This document shows, piece after piece, positions 7,184 to 14,259 of a stretch of 39,924 bases of DNA. The notes under the pieces are model-generated. The model saw only the letters and a program-made list of their open reading frames with translations. It made no database searches and was not told the DNA's origin. The stretch lies in assembly GCA_963205265.1 (NCBI GenBank), contig CAUJJI010000024.1, forward strand, positions 1 through 39,924, in the 5' to 3' direction. The stretch comes from Pseudomonadota bacterium. GTDB lineage: Bacteria > Pseudomonadota > Alphaproteobacteria > Sphingomonadales > Sphingomonadaceae. Each line of letters opens with the position of its first letter. Position 1 is the stretch's first letter. The position numbers were made by a program, and so were the translations under genes.

Positions 7184-8401
7184 TCAGGCCGGTTCGAAGG
7201 TGATGGGCAGGCCGCGAATGCCCCAGACGCCGGGGAACGGCCGCCAGCCGGCCGGGCCGGGGCTCGTGGGGGTGGTGATCCGCTGCGCGATCTGGTGGAG
7301 TCCTTCGGAAAGCTGGGCACGCGCGATGAACTGGCCCAGGCACATGTGGGCGCCAAGGGCGAAACCGACATGCGGATGGGACTGCGAGCGCGAGGGGGCG
7401 AAGGTGTCGGCATTCTCGATCGCCGTGCCGTCGCGCGCCGCCACCGACCACGGGAACCACAGGTTCGTTCCTTCCGGGATCAGCACGTCGCGATAGGCGA
7501 TCTCCACCGTGACGAGGCGGTTGGTGTTGGTCACCGAATGCATTCGCATCGATTCGTCGATGACGCGGGCACAGAAGTCCGGATCGTCGGCGCAGCGTCG
7601 ATAATCATCGGGATGCTGGATCAGCTCCCACATGGCGAGCGTGAGGATATTCTTGGACGTGTCGAATCCGGCCCCGAACAGAAAGATCAATAGATCGCCG
7701 AACTCGCGGCGGGACATGCCGCTGGCGATCATCGCCTCCATCAACAGGTCGAGGAGGTCAGCTTGGTCGCCGGCGCGGTAGGTCTTCTCGCGTGTGTCGA
7801 TCAGCTCGTTCACGAAGTCGTCTAGCGCCTGGACCGCGGTATCGAGTTGCGGCAGCATGGTCCGGTCCATGGCTATGCTGAGCCCCATCGTCTCCAGGTT
7901 GGCGCGGATGCCGGGGATCACCTCGGGTGAGGCGCCAATCATCTTGCACATCACCGTGATCGGGAACCACGAGGCAAACTCCTCGAAATCGAATTCGGCC
8001 TTCGGCGCCCATTCGTCGAGCAGGCTCTCGATCACCTCGCGCATCAGCGGGCGGTGAAGATTCGCCCGGCGCGGCGTGAAGGCAGGCGCAAGTATGTCAC
8101 GCAGCCGCTTGTGCTCCGCGCCGGTCTTGGCGAGCATATGGCCTTCCTGAAACCGGCCCCAGGCGGTCCCCCGCGCGCCCATGGCATCGACGATCAGGTC
8201 ATAGGGCATCCGCATGTGCCGCGCTTCCAGCGCCATCAGGTCGCGCACCGCGTTATAGTTCGTGACCACGTAGCCCAGGTTCGAGGTGGCGAGCCACGGG
8301 TGTCTGGCGCGCGCGTCGTCAAAGTGCGGGAAGGGGTTCCGAGCGAATCCCGGCTCCTCCATGGCGAGGTGCGGCAGGGTCAGTTGCGAAATCAACTGCA
8401 A
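7184..8401 (-). CDS. Cytochrome P450 (bacterial class I type)
   Basis: A 405-residue soluble P450. The I helix has LFGAGFDTSKN (acid-alcohol pair Asp-Thr at about 247-248), ExxR is ESMR (283-286), and the heme loop is FALGAHMCLG with Cys354. The start is TTG at 8401 after GGAGAAACAGC. Alignment of its N-terminus with the P450 at 37722 supports that start. The two proteins are paralogues, sharing FDFEEF, MCKxxGAS, GAGxDTSKN and the unusual C-terminal WRPFPGVWGIRGLPI, so they form one P450 subfamily. No ferredoxin or ferredoxin reductase gene is in the window, so redox partners must be encoded elsewhere. It lies between the SMP-30 and MBL hydrolases. Confidence 0.93.
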   Translation of the reverse strand: MQLISQLTLPHLAMEEPGFARNPFPHFDDARARHPWLATSNLGYVVTNYNAVRDLMALEARHMRMPYDLIVDAMGARGTAWGRFQEGHMLAKTGAEHKRLRDILAPAFTPRRANLHRPLMREVIESLLDEWAPKAEFDFEEFASWFPITVMCKMIGASPEVIPGIRANLETMGLSIAMDRTMLPQLDTAVQALDDFVNELIDTREKTYRAGDQADLLDLLMEAMIASGMSRREFGDLLIFLFGAGFDTSKNILTLAMWELIQHPDDYRRCADDPDFCARVIDESMRMHSVTNTNRLVTVEIAYRDVLIPEGTNLWFPWSVAARDGTAIENADTFAPSRSQSHPHVGFALGAHMCLGQFIARAQLSEGLHQIAQRITTPTSPGPAGWRPFPGVWGIRGLPITFEPA

Positions 8402-8442
8402 GCTGTTTCTCCAAGTCTGGGCCGGGGTTGGCGAGGTCGAAG

Positions 8443-9315
8443 CTAGGCCGGCAGCGAAAAGCGGGTGACGCCCACTGGCACGCCCGGGATGTCCGACCGA
8501 GCGTGGAACAGTGCCGCCTCCCGCGGAGGTAACTCTCCGCTGAAGAGAGACTCGATCCCGTGGTCGCCCGCGGTCGTGACATACATGTCACGCCAGTCGG
8601 GCCCCCCAAAGCAGACGCTACTGACCACCTTGTGCGGTAGCAGCCAGCTCCGGTCGAGGTCGCCCGACGGATGGTACCTTGCGAGTTCAGCGGTGTTGAA
8701 GTGCGCTATCCACACCCCGCCTTCGGCATCGACCGCAAGCCCGTCGCCATCGTCCCGCGCATTGAACAGCGCCTTGTTGGCCAGGTTGCCATCGGGCAGA
8801 ACGTCATAGACAAACACGCCAAGCAGGCTCTCATTGTGGTAGAGCCTTTTGCCGTCAGGGCTGAGGCCAATTCCATTGGAGAACTTCAGTCCCTCGTTCA
8901 GCTTCCGGACGCGGCGTTCCGCGTCGATGTGAAAGAGCCGGGTCAACTGCGGTTCCTGGCTGTAGTCCGCGCCCTTGCTCAGCGTGCCGAAGTAGAGGCC
9001 GCCTTTGCCGTCTGCGATGAAATCATTCACGCCGGTCAATGGCGCGCCGTCGATCGAGTCGATGATAGTCCCCGATGATCCGGTGGCGGGATCGAGCCAG
9101 ACCAGTCCGCCCGGCCCCCCGCAAACGATCCGCCCGTCATGGTTCACAGCGAGGCCGCCGATGTGGTGCCGGTCCTTGAGGAAGTGGTCGACTGTTCCAT
9201 CCGGCGACAGGCGGTAGACCCCGCCAAGGAGGAGGTCGGTGAACCAGACGTACTCGCCCGCCACGCGGGGTGCCTCGAGAAAGCAGTAGCCGGACGCAAG
9301 CGGTCTGAATTCCAT
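8443..9315 (-). CDS. SMP-30/gluconolactonase-family hydrolase
   Basis: A 290-residue six-bladed beta-propeller of the SMP-30/LRE family. Likely divalent-metal ligands are the Glu of FLEAPRV near residue 15, the Asn of GVNDFI, the Asn of FSNGIGLSPDGK and the Asp of DGDGLAVD. ATG 9315 follows GAGGGGAC and lies 14 bases after the PQQ dehydrogenase stop. Known relatives hydrolyse sugar lactones, and catabolic relatives open other lactones. Its position beside a PQQ alcohol dehydrogenase and a P450 fits the opening of a lactone made from a lactol or ketone. It has no visible secretion signal, so it is probably cytoplasmic. Confidence 0.87.
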   Translation of the reverse strand: MEFRPLASGYCFLEAPRVAGEYVWFTDLLLGGVYRLSPDGTVDHFLKDRHHIGGLAVNHDGRIVCGGPGGLVWLDPATGSSGTIIDSIDGAPLTGVNDFIADGKGGLYFGTLSKGADYSQEPQLTRLFHIDAERRVRKLNEGLKFSNGIGLSPDGKRLYHNESLLGVFVYDVLPDGNLANKALFNARDDGDGLAVDAEGGVWIAHFNTAELARYHPSGDLDRSWLLPHKVVSSVCFGGPDWRDMYVTTAGDHGIESLFSGELPPREAALFHARSDIPGVPVGVTRFSLPA

Positions 9316-9329
9316 GGCAGAATGTCCCC

Positions 9330-11414
9330 TCAGAGTTTCGGTTGCGGCGCCGGCTCGCCGCTTTCCTTGCGCGTCCCCAGCGCTTCGCGCGCTCGGGCGC
9401 GGATATAGGCGTGAAGCTGGCGGATCTGTTCGTCGGTCAGATTCGGGAAGCGCGGCATGCCGTTCTGAATGAGCGCTCCGGTCTTGAGCAACTGGCTCAA
9501 GGTGTCGAGCCGGAGTGCGATGGCCGATTCCCTGAGGTCCGGCCCGGGCGCACCCGGAGAATTGAAGCCTACTCCGTGGCAGGCCGCGCATTGTACCGAC
9601 AGGATTCGGCCGGCGGCTACGTCCGCCTCGTCAAGGGCCAGGTCAGGATCGTCAACGGCGCGTATCTTCAGATTGCGCGGCGGCGCCTTTGCCAGGGCGG
9701 CCTTTCCGCCCAGTGCAAAGGTCAGCAATCGCCGCGGCTGGGCTCCATACTTCCAGCCCACGTCCATGAACTTGCCGAACGCCGACGTTGCCCCGCCGTA
9801 GCCAACCAGAACCGAAACGTACTGGGTGCCGCCCACGCTGAAACTCATCGGCGCGGAGACTATGCCGAGGCCCGCGTCGAACTCCCAAAGTTGCTTGCCA
9901 TTGGCTGCGTCGTAAGCCCGGAACATGCCCTCGGCGGAGCCTTGGAACACCAGGTTTCCTGCCGTCGCTAGGGTCCCGCCGTTCCACAGGAAGGCGTTGG
10001 CAACGCGCCACTCCTCCTTCTGCGTCACCGGATTCCAGGCGACGAGGTAGCCCTTGCCATCGCCCTGCTTCTTGATGATCGGTTCGGTCCGTAGCCCCAT
10101 GACGTTGAAGGCGTTGTCCGATCGCGTGTCGGAACGCGCGAAGCTCGCGCCGATCTGATGGACCGGAATGTAGACCAGGCCGGTTTTGGGACTGTAGCTC
10201 ATCGCTTGCCAGTTGTGCCCACCGATGGTGCCGGGCCAGATCTCGGTAAGTCCGTTTTCATAGCGGATATTCGGGTTTTCGATCGGACGCCCGGTCTGCA
10301 TGTCGATTCCCTTGGCCCAGGTGATGACCGTGGTCATGCCGGGCTGGTTCACGAGTTTCCCTGTCTGGCGATCAAGTACATAGAAAAAGCCGTTGGTCGG
10401 GGCGTGCATCAGCACCTTGCGCGGCTTGCCGTCGATGTTGAGCGTGGCCGACACGATGTTCGCGGTCGACTTGTAGTCCCAGCTGTCCCGCTGGTTTTGC
10501 TGGTAGTGCCACACGTAGTTGCCGGTATTGGCGTCGAGCGCGACGATCGAGACCGTAAAGAGGTTATCGCCGCCGCCGGGGCTGCGCAGCTCCGGATCGT
10601 AGGGGCCGGCGTTGCCGACGCCGATGTAAACCCGGCTTAGTTCGGGATCGTAGGTGATCCCATTCCAGACAGTCCCGCCGGTGCCCGTCTTCCAGTATTC
10701 GCCGCGCCAGGTTTTCGCAGCCGCCTCCATCGCGGCATCGCCCTTGTTCTGCTCGGGCGAGCCGGGAACGGTGAAGAAGCGCCACAATTGCTTGCCGGTA
10801 TTGGCGTCGAAGGCGGTGACGAAGCCGCGCGCGCCGAAGTCCGCCCCGCCGTTGCCGATGATCACCTTTCCGTTCATCACCCGCGGGGCACCGGTGCTGA
10901 TGTTGAGCACTCCGTCCGGGATCGACTGCGCGACCCAGACCTCCTTGCCGGTGCTGGCGTCGAGGGCGATCAACCGGCCGTCCAGCGCCGCGACGAAGAT
11001 CTTGCCGTTCTCGTAGGCAAGCCCGCGGTTTGCGCCGAACGAGTAGTGCATCTTGTCTGGGTTGTGCTTCCAAACCTCCGGGTCGTATTTCCACAGCAGC
11101 TTGCCGGTCCTGGCATCGGCAGCATAGACCGTTGCGAAACTGCCTGTGAAAAACAGCACTCCGTCCACGGCCAGTGGGGTGGCCTCAAGCGTCACTTCGC
11201 CGGGCAGGTCCATCGACCAGGCCAGGCCCAGGTTTTTGACATTGCCGGTGTCGATGTTTGCGAGTCGGCTATAGCTGGTCTCGTCAGTGCCGCCGCCCAC
11301 GGCCGGCCAGTTTACGTCGCTCCCGACACCCGCCTCGGGTTGGGCGGACCGGTGGCCCGAACAGCCGCCCAGCGCCAGTGTCATGCTGATCGCCAACCAG
11401 AGAACCCGCTTCAT
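9330..11414 (-). CDS. PQQ-dependent quinohemoprotein dehydrogenase, predicted lipoprotein
   Basis: A 694-residue protein. The N-terminus LAISMTLALGGC is a lipoprotein signal with the lipobox Cys at about residue 18. Next comes an eight-bladed propeller with tryptophan-docking repeats (ASTGKEVW, ANTGKQLW, ANGKQLWEF). The probable catalytic Asp lies in RDSWDYKS. A C-terminal cytochrome c domain carries CAACH at 609-613 and a likely axial Met in NGMPRF. This is the type II quinohemoprotein alcohol dehydrogenase architecture. The vicinal Cys-Cys pair usual near the PQQ in this family is not seen at the expected place (SFGANRGLAYENGKIF). It should oxidise an alcohol at the periplasmic membrane face and pass electrons to the respiratory chain. 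Confidence 0.92.
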   Translation of the reverse strand: MKRVLWLAISMTLALGGCSGHRSAQPEAGVGSDVNWPAVGGGTDETSYSRLANIDTGNVKNLGLAWSMDLPGEVTLEATPLAVDGVLFFTGSFATVYAADARTGKLLWKYDPEVWKHNPDKMHYSFGANRGLAYENGKIFVAALDGRLIALDASTGKEVWVAQSIPDGVLNISTGAPRVMNGKVIIGNGGADFGARGFVTAFDANTGKQLWRFFTVPGSPEQNKGDAAMEAAAKTWRGEYWKTGTGGTVWNGITYDPELSRVYIGVGNAGPYDPELRSPGGGDNLFTVSIVALDANTGNYVWHYQQNQRDSWDYKSTANIVSATLNIDGKPRKVLMHAPTNGFFYVLDRQTGKLVNQPGMTTVITWAKGIDMQTGRPIENPNIRYENGLTEIWPGTIGGHNWQAMSYSPKTGLVYIPVHQIGASFARSDTRSDNAFNVMGLRTEPIIKKQGDGKGYLVAWNPVTQKEEWRVANAFLWNGGTLATAGNLVFQGSAEGMFRAYDAANGKQLWEFDAGLGIVSAPMSFSVGGTQYVSVLVGYGGATSAFGKFMDVGWKYGAQPRRLLTFALGGKAALAKAPPRNLKIRAVDDPDLALDEADVAAGRILSVQCAACHGVGFNSPGAPGPDLRESAIALRLDTLSQLLKTGALIQNGMPRFPNLTDEQIRQLHAYIRARAREALGTRKESGEPAPQPKL

Positions 11415-11448
11415 TTCTCTCCCCCAGCCTCTGCCGTCTTCCTGGCAG

Positions 11449-13044
11449 TCAGGTTTTGCTCTCGATCAGTGCGCCCAGTTCGTGCAGCTTCAACTTTCCA
11501 GTCGCGGTGCGCGGAATGTCGTCCGCTTCGATAAACACGATCCGCTTGGGTACCTTGTAGCTCGACAGCGACTTCCTTAGGGCCTGGCGCAGATGGTCGG
11601 CATCGCTTGGTGCACCCACGGCGGGCACAACGGCGGCCGCGACGATCTGGCCATATTCGGGATCATCAAGTCCGGTGACCACGGCGGTATCGACCTCTGG
11701 CAATTCGTTCAGCGCCGCTTCCACTTCCAGGCGCGAGACGTTGGCCGCGCGGGTCTTGATCATGTCGTTTCGACGGGCGTGGAAGTAGAGGTAGTCGTCA
11801 GCGTCGATGTGGCAAAGATCCCCGGTGGGATAGAAGCCGTCGGGCGTGAAAACCTCTGAATCGAGGCGTTTGTACATCCCGCGCATCAAGGCGCCGCCGC
11901 GCAGCTGGAGCTCGCCGGTCTGGCCGGTGGGCAAGATCTCGCCCGTCTCCGGATCGACGATGCGGCGCTCGAAGCCGTTCACCGGCCGTCCGCAGCACCA
12001 GGGTTTGTCATCCGGCATGCGGTAGTCGAGCGGCTCGGCGCTATGCGGCGCGAAGGTCTCGCTCATACCCAGCATGCCCGACTGGAACTGCACTGGGATG
12101 AGCTCGCCGCGAGCGTCGCGGAAGGGGCCCAGCCCGACAATGTCATCGATGTTTATTCCGTGCTCCGGGGCAAGTTTGCGCAGGCGGGTCAGGCCGTCGC
12201 CCCAGCCGTTGATACGGTTGACCCCTAGCTGCTTCATAGTTTCAATGATGACTTCGATGTCGGGCGAGTCCGGATAGACCAGAGTCGCGCCTTGACTCAG
12301 GATTTGGAAGAACATCGCCATACCGCCCAGCCAGAAAGCGGGCAGCATCGGCAGCATTCGGTCGTCCGGCCTGATTAGAAACAGCTTGGCCAGTTCGGGC
12401 GGATGCCGCGACACGTTCCACTGGGTATGGATCACCGCCTTGGGGAGGGCGGTGCTGCCCGAGGTGTAGACGATCACCGCATCGTCGCTGGGATGCACCT
12501 GGTCTTCGATCGCCTTCAGCAAGTTCTCGTCCACGCTGTCGGCAGTGGCTAGCAGATCGTCCAGCGCACTGGCCCAGCCCAGGCCGGCGGCATCGTCGAG
12601 CCAGATGGTGCGGAGGTAGGGGGCTTCCAAGCCGCCGACGGCGCTGGCGGCGAGGCCGGGAAGGGCTTCTTCCAGGGTTCTGGCATAGTCGTGGCGGAGA
12701 AATCGCCGCGTGGCGATCAGAGTCTGCACGTCGCTGTGGCGCAGAATATGCGCGAGTTCGCGCGGGGTGCACATGGTGCTGACCACCGTGACCAGCGCGC
12801 CGATGCGCAGTCCGGCGAGGAAGGCCGTCGCCCAGAAGATCCCGTCTGGGGCGAGCAAGGCGATGCGGCTGCCTTTGCCCGCTCCGGTTGCGAGCAGCGC
12901 ACGTGCCATCCGCGAGGTGCGCTTGTCCAGCTCGTCGTAGGTGACGGTCTCCCCCAACATCGCAAGGGCGTCGCGAGTGCCTCGCGCGGCCACCACCGCG
13001 GAAAATTGGCCAGGAATGGTCGACGGGATCGATGGTGTGGTCAT
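11449..13044 (-). CDS. AMP-forming acyl-CoA synthetase/ligase
   Basis: A 531-residue ANL-superfamily enzyme. The nucleotide loop is VYTSGSTALPK, the A5-type motif is GMSETF, YPTGDLCHID is the hinge-proximal motif, and PRTATGKLK carries the catalytic Lys. I chose ATG 13044 (GAGG five bases upstream, and the length then matches the paralogue at 21429) over the in-frame ATG at 13074. It should activate a carboxylic acid to its CoA thioester through an acyl-AMP. It lies next to the crotonase at 13177, and the second ligase also shares an operon with a crotonase of the same unusual type. That suggests the thioester it makes feeds that enzyme. Confidence 0.92.
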   Translation of the reverse strand: MTTPSIPSTIPGQFSAVVAARGTRDALAMLGETVTYDELDKRTSRMARALLATGAGKGSRIALLAPDGIFWATAFLAGLRIGALVTVVSTMCTPRELAHILRHSDVQTLIATRRFLRHDYARTLEEALPGLAASAVGGLEAPYLRTIWLDDAAGLGWASALDDLLATADSVDENLLKAIEDQVHPSDDAVIVYTSGSTALPKAVIHTQWNVSRHPPELAKLFLIRPDDRMLPMLPAFWLGGMAMFFQILSQGATLVYPDSPDIEVIIETMKQLGVNRINGWGDGLTRLRKLAPEHGINIDDIVGLGPFRDARGELIPVQFQSGMLGMSETFAPHSAEPLDYRMPDDKPWCCGRPVNGFERRIVDPETGEILPTGQTGELQLRGGALMRGMYKRLDSEVFTPDGFYPTGDLCHIDADDYLYFHARRNDMIKTRAANVSRLEVEAALNELPEVDTAVVTGLDDPEYGQIVAAAVVPAVGAPSDADHLRQALRKSLSSYKVPKRIVFIEADDIPRTATGKLKLHELGALIESKT

Positions 13045-13176
13045 TGGCCCTCGTTGCCACGACAGGTCTGCCATTCTGATTCCCGATCTTGGAACCGGTT
13101 GGCTGGCGGTTCTACGAACTGCGGCTAAATGGTTCGCCTGGAGACGATCCGGGCCGCGCCCGATACGGCCGCGCCG

Positions 13177-14169
13177 TCACTCCTTGGCTGCGCGGCCCTT
13201 GTAGCTCATGCGCCAATCCGGCGGGAACTTGGCGTCGTTGTCCTTCACCGCGGCGGCGAGGCCCTTTTCGAAGGTCTCGGCCTCGACCGCAATCCCGCCT
13301 TCCTCCTCTTTCACCAGCGGCAGCATGCCCTCGAGCCAGCCGGCCAGGATCGAGCCCATGTATTCGCCCTGCTGCTGCTTGAAGACTTCGAAGAAGGTCT
13401 TCTGCATGACGATGGTGTCGGTCGGCCGGTTGCGGGCGCAGGCGAGGGCATACTTCATCGTCTCGGCCTCGAGCCGGTCGCGCGGGACGACGCGGTTAAT
13501 GAACGAGCAGTCCTTCATCTCCTGGGCGGTGAAGGGCCGGCCGGTGAAGACCATCTCCATGAAGTTGCGCAGGCCCATCATCGTCGCCCATTGCCATTGC
13601 CGGGCGGCCCAGCCGACGTAGCGGAAGGCGCTGTGACCGAACAGCGATTCGTCCGAGGCGATCACGATGTCGGCATCGGCCGCTTGGTAGAAGTGCCAGC
13701 CATAACAATAGCCCTTGGCCTCCACGATCGAGATCTTCTTGAAATCCTGCAGGCTGCGCAGCCCGAAATTGGAATTGGCGTAGAGGTTGGTCACCTGTGC
13801 GATATAGCGATAGCTGTCGCGCGGCGGGTACTTTACGTCCCCATCGCCGGTATCTTCCCCGCTGATGCCGAATTCGGGTAGTACCGAATAGTCCGGGTCG
13901 CCGTTGAACATTCCGGCCATCTCGGGCAGGTCCGCCCCGCTGCCGAAATGCTCGCCGACGCCGCGGACAATCAGCACCTTGACGTCATCATCGACATTGG
14001 CGCGGTGGACCAAATCGGCATAGCGCTGCCGCGCGGCGATGGTCGGCGCGTTGAGGAAGCCCGGGCGATTGAGCGTGATGATTGCGATCCTGGTCGCGGG
14101 ATCCTTCTCGTAGAGGACGATCTCCTCGGGCGGCGGAGGGGGTGCCTTGTCTGATTTGGCGTCGGCCAA
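13177..14169 (-). CDS. Crotonase-superfamily protein lacking both canonical catalytic glutamates
   Basis: A 330-residue crotonase-fold protein (typical length 260), with the extra length mainly as an insertion after the oxyanion-hole strand and a C-terminal extension. The CoA/oxyanion region is FGSGADLPEM (75-84). The helix that normally reads GYALGGGCELA is GYCYGWHFYQAA (153-164), so the Glu144 equivalent is Tyr161. FGxPE is FGHSAF (177-182), so the Glu164 equivalent is Ala181. An ordinary syn-hydratase mechanism is therefore unlikely. C-C hydrolase, decarboxylase, isomerase or aldolase chemistry are open options. The start is TTG 14169 after GAAGGA. The paralogue at 25357-26319 has the same changes. 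Confidence 0.88.
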   Translation of the reverse strand: MADAKSDKAPPPPPEEIVLYEKDPATRIAIITLNRPGFLNAPTIAARQRYADLVHRANVDDDVKVLIVRGVGEHFGSGADLPEMAGMFNGDPDYSVLPEFGISGEDTGDGDVKYPPRDSYRYIAQVTNLYANSNFGLRSLQDFKKISIVEAKGYCYGWHFYQAADADIVIASDESLFGHSAFRYVGWAARQWQWATMMGLRNFMEMVFTGRPFTAQEMKDCSFINRVVPRDRLEAETMKYALACARNRPTDTIVMQKTFFEVFKQQQGEYMGSILAGWLEGMLPLVKEEEGGIAVEAETFEKGLAAAVKDNDAKFPPDWRMSYKGRAAKE

Positions 14170-14259
14170 CTTCGGTATCCTTCGAATTATCGTTTTGTGG
14201 GCGGCCGCCCGACACCGGCAACAGACCCCCGACGCGGGGGCATGTTGCCAGCGCCCAAC

